Source: Promethearchaeota archaeon
GTDB lineage: Archaea > Asgardarchaeota > Lokiarchaeia > Sigyniarchaeales > Promethearchaeaceae
Reading direction: 5' to 3'
Length of the DNA stretch: 64,000 nt
Assembly: GCA_016933055.1 (NCBI GenBank)
Contig: JAFGBS010000021.1
Location: forward strand, 60,842 to 124,841
Both the position numbers and the translations under genes were made by a program. Shown here piece by piece: positions 43,057 to 51,975 of this stretch (position 1 is its first letter; the number at the start of each line of letters is the position of its first letter). The notes below the pieces were generated by a model. The model had not been told where the DNA came from, did no database searches, and worked only from the letters and a program-made list of their open reading frames with translations.

Positions 43057-44469
43057 TCACTTTTGATATAACTCAGGATGTTCCGTGTGTATTGGTATTA
43101 CATGATTTGGACGAACATCTCGAATTATTTGATGAATTTCCTTGCCTGAGGCGTGCCCAGATGCATGTGCATGATATTCTGGAATGCCAAATCGATTTAA
43201 CCAGTTAGATTTGCGCTCTTCATCGAGCTCCATATCATCGGTAAATGGTTCACATGAGGATTTAATCCAAATGGCACCTTTGGGTTGAATATCAATTAAA
43301 TGTTTAATTTCCCACATGTTCATCGAAACTACATAGTGTTGTGGATTTTCAACGAGATCTCGAACTGTAATTGCATTTTCCCGATGGATGAAATCTTGCT
43401 CCCATTTGAAATAATCTTTCGATATTTGATGATCCGTGCAACCATCCTTGCATAGTAGCCCCCATCCCTTATTTGGAACTAGTATTTTCACTTCATCTAT
43501 CGCAAACGGACTGATATCACCCAATAGTTCTATAAGGTATGCTAATTTTAAATTAACTGCGAACTGTCGTTGATTATCTCGTGCAGAGTCATATATCGAT
43601 TTCACTCGATCCAAATCTCGAATGGGATGTTCTACAAACACTAAACCTTGGTTGTTGGAGACTAATTTGCTGATTTCTTCCCGGACTTTCAATTCGCCAA
43701 TAGAATGCATATCTTTAATTCGTGTTCCTTCCATCAATAACCATTCTGGATTTGCAGCTTTTACTTTCTCGACGAAAGCGTGACTATATTCTCCATGATA
43801 TCCGTGAAAGCGAATATCTCCGCTATAAGCTAAATTCCCCTCGTCGCTATAAATGATAAATCCACAAGCACCAGGTAAGGAATGATCCACCAGACAGCAT
43901 TCTATTTCCAGAGAGCCTATCTTTACTTTACCAACATTCGTTCCGGAACACGAGTCCATAATATGAAAGGTACGGTCATGCACATATTCTCCGTGTTTAC
44001 GGTCGATTCGAGACCACTCTCCTTTTTTATTTATGTAGTGTTTATAGGTTTCACATACAGTTACCAAATCCTTAAAACCCCCACTACCAGTTTCTTCTAA
44101 TGCTTGCAATATGAGTTTGGTGGCGTGAGTACAATAAATTGGAATATCCCAACGGAGAAAATGGATATATTGCGCATGATCTGCATGAGCATGGGATAAA
44201 AATAACGCATCCACAGAGCGATCCTCTTTTGGTCGACCCATATGCTCGACATAATCTTCCCGATAGATTCCTTTAATATCTGGAAGCAGGCCCATTTCGA
44301 AAAAATCCTTTAATCCATCACATTTTCGGGGTTGCAGGAATTCGGAAAAATACATGCCAGTTGTGTTAAAACTCATTCCAAAATCCATCAAAATTCTGGT
44401 CCCTTTATGCTCGATAAGTACCTTATTCCCCCCGATCTCATTTCTTCCTCCTAAAACGTCGATCTTCAT
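43057..44469 (-). CDS. RNase J-like metallo-beta-lactamase/beta-CASP nuclease
   Basis: 470 residues from the ATG at 44469, which has AGGTGTGA upstream and follows a TATA-like ATATAAAAAT at 44520-44511; earlier in-frame ATGs would precede the expected transcription start. MBL motifs: SHAHADHAQ (H-x-H-x-D-H), LVDHSLPGACG (motif III as in RNase J) and LAYSGDIRFHG (metal Asp). A beta-CASP-like region begins with LLMEGTRI and ends with HASGHASGKEIHQIIRD and VIPIHTEHPELY, which is close to the RNase J ending. Likely a 5'-3' exonuclease or endonuclease acting on RNA. Confidence 0.82.
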   Translation of the reverse strand: MKIDVLGGRNEIGGNKVLIEHKGTRILMDFGMSFNTTGMYFSEFLQPRKCDGLKDFFEMGLLPDIKGIYREDYVEHMGRPKEDRSVDALFLSHAHADHAQYIHFLRWDIPIYCTHATKLILQALEETGSGGFKDLVTVCETYKHYINKKGEWSRIDRKHGEYVHDRTFHIMDSCSGTNVGKVKIGSLEIECCLVDHSLPGACGFIIYSDEGNLAYSGDIRFHGYHGEYSHAFVEKVKAANPEWLLMEGTRIKDMHSIGELKVREEISKLVSNNQGLVFVEHPIRDLDRVKSIYDSARDNQRQFAVNLKLAYLIELLGDISPFAIDEVKILVPNKGWGLLCKDGCTDHQISKDYFKWEQDFIHRENAITVRDLVENPQHYVVSMNMWEIKHLIDIQPKGAIWIKSSCEPFTDDMELDEERKSNWLNRFGIPEYHAHASGHASGKEIHQIIRDVRPNHVIPIHTEHPELYQK

Positions 44470-44604
44470 TTTGCTTTCACACCTAATTTGCATATTTCTC
44501 ATTGTTTTTTATTTTTATATTTTTTTTTATGGTTTTTTACAGTTATTTGTATACCTTTCAGAGTTCTTCCTTTGTATGGTATATTTTAGCATCGGAATAG
44601 TATA

Positions 44605-45972
44605 CTAATCCGTTTCTTTCTCCTCAAATTCTAACTCATCTTCATGTACTTCGATATCACCGATCTTCCAAAAGCGTAATTTGCCTAGGTCATCTCCTGT
44701 GAGAGCACCATAATCATGACCCACAACAATTCGAGCCAATGTGTCACTTATAAATTTATAACTCTTCTTCTGGACGTCTCTCGAAAACAAAAATGCAAGA
44801 TATTCGGGTCCAGAACCACAGATCCAATCCCGAACGTTGGCAATATTAGAGGTAATCTCTTTTTTCATATGCACTTTCTTAATATGTTTTTCCGAGATTC
44901 GAGCAGGTAACTCCCGCTGAAATTGATAGAGGATACCGTTAGAATTGACGATATATAACCCATAGGCAGATTCTGCTATCCCCATTAAAACTGAATTACC
45001 TAAATGTTGGTTTAATAACAACTCACCTTTTGTAGAAAAAATTATCATATCTCCACGATGTTCCCTTATTCCACCTAATACAACAATTCTGTGGGAAATG
45101 GGCAGAAACTCAATTCGTGTGATTTCGGGTTTCCCGAGTACATATTTTGATCTGGTCCCAAAATCTTTTTCAAAAATAGTTCCTTTAGTTCCTCCTTTAA
45201 TTAAAGTTTCCATTTCTTTGTTTTCTTTGAATACTTTTTGATTGAACACTAAGATGGGTTCTTCAACCTGATCTTTACCATCTTTAGGAGGTTTTACATC
45301 CCAAATCTGTACATTACCGTTTTTCAATCCGATAAATAATAAATTCTCATAAATTACTAACGACATTACGGCAGCAGGAACGGATTTTTTCCAGATAATG
45401 TTTTTCTCTTTCCTATTTGAACTCCATTCTAATTTTATTACATAATAACTATGCGGACCTTTAGAAGAATCTCCCTCACTCTCCCGTAATCCCAAATAAA
45501 TAATTTTTTTGGTAGTTTTAGATTTAGTTTGAAGTTCTGTTTTCAGTTCTCGTATGTCAATGACCCCACATCTCACAAATTTCATTGGATAGAATTCCTT
45601 AATTTCAATTTTAAATGATTTTGGATTGATAGTAAACTCGCCGATTTCATATAATCCGAAGTAGAATCCATGATATGGAGTTTTCATGCAGATATCCAAA
45701 ATATAACCTGCTCCCGTCTCAAATATATCGTGTTGTCTGAGAAAGTCCACATTTACGAGATGTTTTTTGCCCGAATCCGATCTTGCTTTAAAGGAATTAT
45801 ACGTACGACGCTCTACATTCTCGAGTTTAAGACTATTTTTCCTTCCCAATTCTTTGGAATTTAGAATTTTATTACTAGAACAATCCAACACTTCGATAAC
45901 ATTTCGAGCGAATTCGACATCGACATCATATTCAGGAATATTGAATCGCTTCTTCTTTGGTTCTTTTGTCAT
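44605..45972 (-). CDS. Beta-propeller (WD40-like) protein
   Basis: 455 residues. Repeated blades of the type LLFIGLKNGNVQIWDVKPP, RIVVLGGIREHRGDMIIFST and YDYGALTGDDLGKLRFWKI-like segments point to a WD40 or related propeller over residues 60-440. The N-terminus is basic and the C-terminus acidic (EDELEFEEKETD), features of a protein-interaction scaffold. It lies between the CARF regulator and the RNase J-like gene on the same strand, with spacers of 75 and 135 bases, so co-expression is plausible. No enzymatic motif is seen. Confidence 0.65.
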   Translation of the reverse strand: MTKEPKKKRFNIPEYDVDVEFARNVIEVLDCSSNKILNSKELGRKNSLKLENVERRTYNSFKARSDSGKKHLVNVDFLRQHDIFETGAGYILDICMKTPYHGFYFGLYEIGEFTINPKSFKIEIKEFYPMKFVRCGVIDIRELKTELQTKSKTTKKIIYLGLRESEGDSSKGPHSYYVIKLEWSSNRKEKNIIWKKSVPAAVMSLVIYENLLFIGLKNGNVQIWDVKPPKDGKDQVEEPILVFNQKVFKENKEMETLIKGGTKGTIFEKDFGTRSKYVLGKPEITRIEFLPISHRIVVLGGIREHRGDMIIFSTKGELLLNQHLGNSVLMGIAESAYGLYIVNSNGILYQFQRELPARISEKHIKKVHMKKEITSNIANVRDWICGSGPEYLAFLFSRDVQKKSYKFISDTLARIVVGHDYGALTGDDLGKLRFWKIGDIEVHEDELEFEEKETD

Positions 45973-46047
45973 TTTTCCACACCACCCTCTTTTTATTAAA
46001 GTTCGCGTTTTATAGGCTCCACAAAAAAAGCCGTGAAAAATGTATAT

Positions 46048-46869
46048 TTAATTTAAATAATGGAAGATTTGAATGAGTTTCTTCCCTTTTTCAGATAACA
46101 TCACTTTTTTATTACGAGTATCGGATGAAATCTCGATATATTCGAGAGTCTTGGAAAGTGGTCGCAAAAAGTCTTTTACTTTCATATACAGTGCAGATTT
46201 ACGCTTGTGAATATCTTTATGCTTGCTTTCCAGATCAATTATCCCGCTAGATTGGAGTTTTTGAACGAGGTCTTTCAGGTAAGCAAATTGTGGTGCATCC
46301 TGAATTTCTTGCTTAGATAACTGTTTTTTTGCATATCTACGCTGAATCATTTCATCAATCAATTTTAGAGTTTGAATGTGTTCCTTTTCGGGTCTCTGGG
46401 TAGGAAAAGTCAGTGGTTTCTCAATGTAAATATCACCCTTATGAACTGGTCCCTCGTCGTAGGGATCATAAGTGGAAGAGTAGACGTAATAGTATTCTAA
46501 ACCCCAGATCTTGGAGGCTTCGATGCTTGCAATTGATGTAATTTTAGACCCGGTACTGATGTTAATATAAATAGTAGCATTAGGGCTTTCTTCTCGTTCT
46601 ATTTTAACTATCTTCGATATTTCTTGAATAACAGCGATATAATCCACGTAATCGATTTCCTTATGTATGATTTGGATCGTAGGAATTTTGTTTTTGAGGA
46701 TTTGTGTATTATCATGATAAAATTGAAGATTAGGGTCTTTTTGCTTAGTTTTCTGTATGCAAGCGGTGAAATAATAAAGTTTATGCGGTGGATTTTGGAG
46801 TAGGGGTTCCGTAATACGATGAGTCTCTTTAGCATTGAATACGATATGAATTTGCGGAGAAAATATCAT
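46048..46869 (-). CDS. CARF-like domain fused to a winged helix (Csa3/HFX_2341-type regulator)
   Basis: 273 residues. Residues 1-150 resemble a CARF (Rossmann-like, cyclic-oligonucleotide-sensing) domain: HIVFNAKETHRITEPLL at the start and the conserved YINISTGSKITSIASIEASKIW, equivalent to the N-x-(S/T)-G-G/S-K loop. Residues 165-273 form a helical linker and winged helix (QFAYLKDLVQKLQSSGIIDL and VMLSEKGKKLIQIF). Such proteins regulate transcription in response to small molecules in archaea. No CRISPR array or cas gene is in the window. The start codon overlaps the stop of the 58-residue gene as ATGA. Confidence 0.7.
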   Translation of the reverse strand: MIFSPQIHIVFNAKETHRITEPLLQNPPHKLYYFTACIQKTKQKDPNLQFYHDNTQILKNKIPTIQIIHKEIDYVDYIAVIQEISKIVKIEREESPNATIYINISTGSKITSIASIEASKIWGLEYYYVYSSTYDPYDEGPVHKGDIYIEKPLTFPTQRPEKEHIQTLKLIDEMIQRRYAKKQLSKQEIQDAPQFAYLKDLVQKLQSSGIIDLESKHKDIHKRKSALYMKVKDFLRPLSKTLEYIEISSDTRNKKVMLSEKGKKLIQIFHYLN

Positions 46870-47042
46870 GATACATCTCGATACTTTTTTACAAGTGATT
46901 TTTTTAACTTATTATCTATTAAGCGAGTTAAGTTAATAAGTTTTATTATTGATGCTGATCGATCTATAGATGCTAAAGGAAGTTCATAGAGCACCGCACC
47001 CCCGGTATTTTGTATGAGCTTCTTTTGGCTCTTATTTTTCAT
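46866..47042 (-). CDS. Small 58-residue protein coupled to the CARF-HTH regulator
   Basis: Begins MKNKSQKKLIQNTGGAVLYE and continues with a Ser/Ile/Leu-rich segment, ASIDRSASIIKLINLTRLID, and a basic tail. The ATG at 47042 sits 25 bases after TATATAT on the minus strand (47067-47061), fitting a leaderless transcript; a longer frame from 47150 would run into the promoter of the divergent TM2 gene and is rejected. The ATGA overlap with the regulator shows translational coupling. No family is recognised; it may be a partner or antitoxin-like protein. Confidence 0.6.
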   Translation of the reverse strand: MKNKSQKKLIQNTGGAVLYELPLASIDRSASIIKLINLTRLIDNKLKKSLVKKYRDVS

Positions 47043-47116
47043 GGTATATGCCTGTTTGGATATATATGGGGTTATAATTACCATGTAAATAAAAAATACA
47101 GGAGGAAAATGATAAA

Positions 47117-47485
47117 ATGACGAAATATTGCCAAAAATGCGGAACTGCATTAGATGATGATGCGGAATTTTGCGAGAATTGTGGTTCTCAACAAATTAGA
47201 TCTTCTAAACCTGAGCCTCAGAATATCACTGTGAATGTAAATAACGTAGCACAAGTTAATGCAGGAATAGCAGGGTTTCAACCATCTCCAAAATCCAAGA
47301 TTGTTGCATTAATACTCTGGATATTTTTAGGATACATAGGAGGTCATTATTTTTATGCGGGTAGAATTGGAATGGGAATTTTATACTTTTTTACGGTTGG
47401 ATTTTTTGGAATCGGCTGGTGTATTGATCTTTTTGTAATCCTATCAGGTAATTTTAAAGATTCATTCGGAAGACCAATGAAATAA
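47117..47485 (+). CDS. Zinc-ribbon TM2-domain protein
   Basis: 122 residues. An N-terminal zinc ribbon (YCQKCGTAL then FCENCGSQQ, four cysteines) is followed by a polar linker and a C-terminal TM2 domain. The latter has the K-S-K-x-V-A-L-I-L start, GYIGGHYFYAGRIGMGIL with the typical G-x-H-x-F-Y-x-G-R motif, and GIGWCIDLFVIL. GGAGG at 47101-47105 lies 11 bases before the ATG. TM2 proteins are small membrane proteins of unclear role, often stress-linked. It is divergent from the 58-residue/CARF operon. Confidence 0.85.
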   Translation: MTKYCQKCGTALDDDAEFCENCGSQQIRSSKPEPQNITVNVNNVAQVNAGIAGFQPSPKSKIVALILWIFLGYIGGHYFYAGRIGMGILYFFTVGFFGIGWCIDLFVILSGNFKDSFGRPMK

Positions 47486-47760
47486 TCAATTTAACATCAA
47501 AATATTACTTATTTTATTTTTTTATTGCATTTTACTATAAAACGAACTCAATTTTTAAGAGAGAGTTCGATTCACATTTTAAAAGCACTTGAGCGAAATT
47601 TTTCATTCTTTCAATCTGCGTGTCAATCTGTATGTGATCAATCCCTGGAACAGTATAGTAATTATATCCGAATGAAAAATAATGTAGGTCCTTCCAGTGA
47701 GTGAAAAATCCTATTTATTCTGTGAATGTCATAATGCAGAACATGAGAAGATTTTGTTAA
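47486..47760. other. Intergenic region, no gene seen
   Basis: AT-rich convergent spacer between the TM2 gene and the gene at 47761. A T-rich run directly after the TM2 stop could end its transcript. Confidence 0.4.
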
Positions 47761-48270
47761 TTATATAGTATTTTGCAAATCATAGAGCATCAGAAAGTAG
47801 CTACTAATCGCTAGATAAATAATTGTTCTGGAATCGTCTATCTCTGGGTCAATCTTAATGAAAAATGTATGTTTCCCCTTTTTTTTTATCTTTAAATCCT
47901 TATTGATCCAAATTTTGGATCCAGAGAAATTTGAATTTATTCTTTTGGTGTCGTTGTTTTGTTCATCATCAAAATCGTAAATTATTTTTGATGAGCTTTT
48001 TTTTCTTTTTACATTCCCAACGTATTGATTTTCCACGATCTCCTCGCCCCAGTATATTTCAAAGTAAATTGTGGGCGAAAATGGTTTTTCTCTTATGGTC
48101 AATATTGCAGCATAGGAATCATGAAAATAGAGAGGATATAGTTTACTAAATGGTTTTATTTTCAGAAACCCCACTTCTTGTTTATTCCGGTTTAAAATCT
48201 GAATTTTTCCCTTTCGTGGTCCGAATATATGTGTTAAATAAAAATCTCTTTGCGCTCTGTTATCACTCAT
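47761..48270 (-). CDS. Hypothetical beta-rich protein, possibly LURP-one/scramblase-like
   Basis: 169 residues from the ATG at 48270 (a TTG nine bases earlier is possible). The sequence alternates strands: FYLTHIFGPRKGKIQILNR, VGFLKIKPFSKLYPLYFHDS and YAAILTIREKPFSP. This recalls the tubby-like fold of LURP-one/scramblase proteins, whose strands carry the same residue-glycine turns, but the match is weak. The C-terminus has hydrophobic segments but no clear TM helix. No partner gene is evident. Confidence 0.5.
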   Translation of the reverse strand: MSDNRAQRDFYLTHIFGPRKGKIQILNRNKQEVGFLKIKPFSKLYPLYFHDSYAAILTIREKPFSPTIYFEIYWGEEIVENQYVGNVKRKKSSSKIIYDFDDEQNNDTKRINSNFSGSKIWINKDLKIKKKGKHTFFIKIDPEIDDSRTIIYLAISSYFLMLYDLQNTI

Positions 48271-48492
48271 AATTTTCAAGTTTCCTTATTTTGAATTCGC
48301 ATAGAATTTTTGATTAAATTTATGAATATCTCTATTTCATTTGACAATAAATCAAATTTCTACCTTCCCTATTCATATAATACCGCCATTGCTAAAAGAT
48401 TACCATGAAGTAAGTGGAAGGTCTCTCTATCCTTGATACAGTAATTCTCTTCTCTTCTCAATATTTTAGAGTTGAAAATTTACAATATGATG

Positions 48493-49806
48493 TTAAAAAA
48501 TAAAATAATAGAATGTAATATACACCACACCACATATGATGTGAATCAGAGCAAATAATGCACCGTTTTTAGTTAGAGTCTTAAATGAAAATCCTTCAAC
48601 ATTATTCCGTGTAGCAATCGTGAGTGTCATAACATCACACGCTGCCCCTTGAGGCAAAAAATTTCCTCCCATATTGATTCCAACTAATAAGGCAATTATC
48701 AATACATTGGGATTCAAGGATAAAGAGGGATTGAAAATAATTAATTGATCAATTATTGCTAAAAACATCAAGGTCGTTGGTGAATTAGCCAAAAAACCTG
48801 ACAGTAAACTACTTAACAGCACAATAAATATAGAGACTACCAAGGGATTACTAGGGAGTATTTTATTTAAAAAATCGGTTAAAACTTCAATTGTACCGTT
48901 TTCTATCATACATCCTATGATGATATACAACGACGCAAAAAAGAACATAACTTCCCACTCCACTTTTTTAAAATAATCGACGAGTTTTTGCCGATTGAGA
49001 AGGATCATTAAAATTGAACCAACTAAAGCTACTAAATACGCATCAGTAAATACGAAAAAGGAAATAAATACAATAGTTAAAAAAATAGAATTCATGATAA
49101 ACTTCTTTTTATCGACAATTACTGCAGAGGGGACTAAAATATCTCGCACCAATTCTTTTCGAATCGGATCCACTCGAACATTCTTCTTTAATAAAAGCAT
49201 ATCCAATAATAGCATCGTTACGATGAGCACAATAAAGCCAAATACCATGACATTTTTAACGAACCATATGGTATTCACTGCGTATTCTTCAAAATGACCT
49301 GCAATAATGATATTCTCAGAACTGGAAAATGGTGTAATCATACTCCCAATATTTATACAAATAGTCATTCCAAACAAATACGGAGCGGGTTTAATTTCTA
49401 AAATACGGCAGGTACGTATTATTAGAGGTGCAAAAATAATTGCCACTGTAACATCAGCAACTACAGCAGCAAGTAGGGTTGATATTATACAAATTACATA
49501 GAATAGGGTACGATCATTCCCTTTAGTTAATCGAATCGTTTGTATGGCGACATACTGGAATATTTTTTGACGCTCCGAGACAGCAATTACGATTTGTATC
49601 CCAAAAATGAATAACAAGGGTTTGAATTCAATCATACCGATAAAACTCGTGAAATTTACCGTCCCGTCTGTTGTATAATATAAGATCCCCGCGGCAAGTA
49701 ACGCTGAAAAAATCGCAACCGTCAAATAATCAAGAGTTTCTGTTGAAAAGACAACCATTACAATTGTAAATAAAATAGCAACAGCGATGACAGAAAACAA
49801 GTTCAT
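48493..49806 (-). CDS. Ion transporter superfamily permease (ArsB/NhaD/CitMHS-like)
   Basis: 437 residues with 11-12 helices. The pattern of the ion transporter superfamily is clear: IGMIEFKPLLFIFGIQIVIAV, then TLLAAVVADVTVAIIFAPLIIR, GMTICINIGSMITPFSSSENIII and, in the second half, LLSGFLANSPTTLMFLAII and GINMGGNFLPQGAACDV. The two S/N-x-P/T re-entrant segments are where the substrate binds. Candidates are arsenite, Na+/H+ exchange or citrate/dicarboxylate; the motifs do not decide. It stands alone. Confidence 0.8.
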   Translation of the reverse strand: MNLFSVIAVAILFTIVMVVFSTETLDYLTVAIFSALLAAGILYYTTDGTVNFTSFIGMIEFKPLLFIFGIQIVIAVSERQKIFQYVAIQTIRLTKGNDRTLFYVICIISTLLAAVVADVTVAIIFAPLIIRTCRILEIKPAPYLFGMTICINIGSMITPFSSSENIIIAGHFEEYAVNTIWFVKNVMVFGFIVLIVTMLLLDMLLLKKNVRVDPIRKELVRDILVPSAVIVDKKKFIMNSIFLTIVFISFFVFTDAYLVALVGSILMILLNRQKLVDYFKKVEWEVMFFFASLYIIIGCMIENGTIEVLTDFLNKILPSNPLVVSIFIVLLSSLLSGFLANSPTTLMFLAIIDQLIIFNPSLSLNPNVLIIALLVGINMGGNFLPQGAACDVMTLTIATRNNVEGFSFKTLTKNGALFALIHIICGVVYITFYYFIF

Positions 49807-50025
49807 TGTTATGAGAAAAATGAATAACTATTAAATAATGTTTTTTTGTGGAATCCTCCGCTCTGCGAAAATTTGGAAAAATTGCTTATGATATTCAGAA
49901 AATTATCACTATACTTCCAAATACTGGTTTAAAATATGTTTTTCTAGTAAACGCTTATGTATAGAAATAATATTAACGTAAGGGTTAATCCCTATCTTTT
50001 AAATAGTACAAAGATCTATTTTTTT

Positions 50026-50400
50026 ATGATGTATTGCCGCAGTTGTGGTGCATCAATTAGTTTAGAACAAGATGCAAAGCAAAATGGGTATTGTGATAAT
50101 TGTTTTCGAGAACGCCCACTCAGCAATAGAGATTCTAATAATCAAATAACAAGGAGAATGGATGAAATCACATGTTACATTTGTGATCGCCCACTTTTTA
50201 CACGATGTTATAACTGTGGTAAGGCGATATGTGCCTATCACACAAAAGAACGAGTAGGATATTTTGCTGCGATTAGAAAACGCTGTCCTGTTTGTGATCA
50301 ACGATTTCGCCGTATAATCATCATTATCTATATTGCTGCTTTTACTGTATTTATTTCTACAATGATAATTATTATTTCCCGATTTGTCCAGAACATATGA
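50026..50400 (+). CDS. Membrane protein with zinc ribbon and B-box-like zinc finger
   Basis: 124 residues from the ATG at 50026, 28 bases after TTTAAATA (49998-50005), so probably leaderless; ATG 50029 is equally possible. A zinc ribbon (YCRSCG then YCDNCF) is followed by an eight-ligand finger C-x2-C-x7-C-x2-C-x4-C-x2-H-x14-C-x2-C (ITCYICDRPLF through CPVCDQRF), whose spacing resembles B-box or AN1-type cross-brace fingers. A C-terminal TM helix anchors it. A protein-interaction role at the membrane is likely. No ubiquitin-pathway partner is nearby. Confidence 0.65.
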   Translation: MMYCRSCGASISLEQDAKQNGYCDNCFRERPLSNRDSNNQITRRMDEITCYICDRPLFTRCYNCGKAICAYHTKERVGYFAAIRKRCPVCDQRFRRIIIIIYIAAFTVFISTMIIIISRFVQNI

Positions 50401-50897
50401 TTTTCATGCTATTCTGGGGGTCACCAAACTTATTAATTCTGTTAGAGACCTTACAGAAAATAACACATCCATTATGATTCATCATGAATCCCTCTCATGT
50501 ATCATAATTATCGGATAAATTTCCCAAAAAACCAATATTACAAGAATGGGTGTTTTTTTCGTTTTATTAAAAATCGAACCACAGTTATTGTACTGGACGA
50601 GAAGAGAGCGGATAAAAGTGGAAAACAGAATCAATTGCTATAGAAAATTGCTGCGAATGATATTAATATGACCCAAATAGGATTGGATGATACTATTTAC
50701 TATCAAACCACATTAAGTGAAGAAATGAACAATTCCCGGTGATGATCGTTTCAAACATATTCCCAAAGTGGTGTTTTCAAGAGATCCTCAACAAATCGAA
50801 GATGAATTGAGGAAATTATCCCAAATCTAACCACCGATTATAGAGAAAAGAAACAAATAGAAAAAAAGACTTAAGATGATTTGTCTATTGAATTTTT
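50401..50897 (+). pseudogene. Intergenic region with a frameshifted gene remnant
   Basis: From the ATG at 50668 a frame reads MTQIGLDDTIYYQTTLSEE. After a one-base shift near 50735, another frame continues PGDDRFKHIPKVVFSRDPQQ to a stop at 50830. The two halves join naturally, so this is probably the 3' end of a decayed gene of unknown type. The rest of the region has no gene. Confidence 0.35.
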
Positions 50898-51818
50898 ATG
50901 ATACGAAAGTTAGATCTGAAATCTCGACTGAGATTTCGAGAAATCCTCATCTCGTTACTTACTTATTCGGGATTCTTAGGTCTTGGATACGTGATAGCTT
51001 TATTCATTGCAATTCCTCAAGTCATATCCTACGCAATATTTCTTGTATTTGGCATTCTTGCAGTGGCTATCGATATTCCCGATGAAAAAATGAAATGGTT
51101 AAAACTCATCCCTCTTATTCGCCGGCACTTCTTTATGATGCATCGGGTGCGTCGCCGAATTGGGATTGCTGCTAAGGAGGGAAAACTAACAAGTGCTTAT
51201 AAATTCGCTGTGGGCATGATACTTGTAATTGGATACTTATTTTTCATGAATTTAGCAATTATTTCCATTAAACTAATCCTGCATTTCACCATCGATTTTT
51301 CAGACCCGTTTCGATTTACCGAAGCCTTTCTAAGTTTACTCGGTGCTGGAGTAACTGCTTATATTATCTGGTTAAGGTCTTTCCATCGAGAATATAAACA
51401 TACATTGACCTTAATTAAATTCAAGTCAGAAAAATTCAGAGAAAGGACTAAGAACGTTACAAAAGGGGTAGCGAAAGGATTTTCCCTAGTGCTTAAACTC
51501 TATATCCTTTTCATTAGTTTTATTATTTGGCTTACGGGAGAGTGCCTATTTATGCTGGGCACACCATTTTTCACGGATTATATTACCTATTTTCTCCTAG
51601 GGACTGTGGGATTTTTCGCAGCTTTAGTGCTATCGCTAATCTTCATCGTGTTTTTAACAAAGCCCGACGAGGGTTTATTGGCAAATGATATGGTGCATGA
51701 AGAAAAAAATAGCGATTTTCCAGCGGAAGTGAAATCCACACTCGGGGATTCCTACGAACCTGCATCGAGAAAAAGTATTTTTTCTCGATTACGGAAACAT
51801 GATACAATCAAGCAATAA
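50898..51818 (+). CDS. Multispanning membrane protein, unrecognised
   Basis: 306 residues with about six helices. Two hydrophobic hairpins precede a basic cytosolic segment HRVRRRIGIAAKEGKL. Further helix pairs, a central basic helix KSEKFRERTKNVTKGVAKG and an acidic, polar C-terminal tail follow. No family motif is recognised. It lies between the B-box-like gene and the acyltransferase-like gene on the same strand, with separate promoters. Confidence 0.55.
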   Translation: MIRKLDLKSRLRFREILISLLTYSGFLGLGYVIALFIAIPQVISYAIFLVFGILAVAIDIPDEKMKWLKLIPLIRRHFFMMHRVRRRIGIAAKEGKLTSAYKFAVGMILVIGYLFFMNLAIISIKLILHFTIDFSDPFRFTEAFLSLLGAGVTAYIIWLRSFHREYKHTLTLIKFKSEKFRERTKNVTKGVAKGFSLVLKLYILFISFIIWLTGECLFMLGTPFFTDYITYFLLGTVGFFAALVLSLIFIVFLTKPDEGLLANDMVHEEKNSDFPAEVKSTLGDSYEPASRKSIFSRLRKHDTIKQ

Positions 51819-51975
51819 TCTGGCATGGAATTTTCCGTTGAATTTTCCGTATCCATGTCCATGAGTCCATATCATGATCAAATTCCCGATTATTATTGTC
51901 ATGACCATGAGTCTCGAAAATAAGTAACGATTCGTGTATAAATCTATAAATAGAAATAGTAATGTCTTCTACATA

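Noticed and set aside
47043..47150. N-terminal extension of the 58-residue gene to an ATG at 47150
   Set aside because: It would span the TATA box and overlap the start of the divergent TM2 gene; the leaderless ATG at 47042 fits better.
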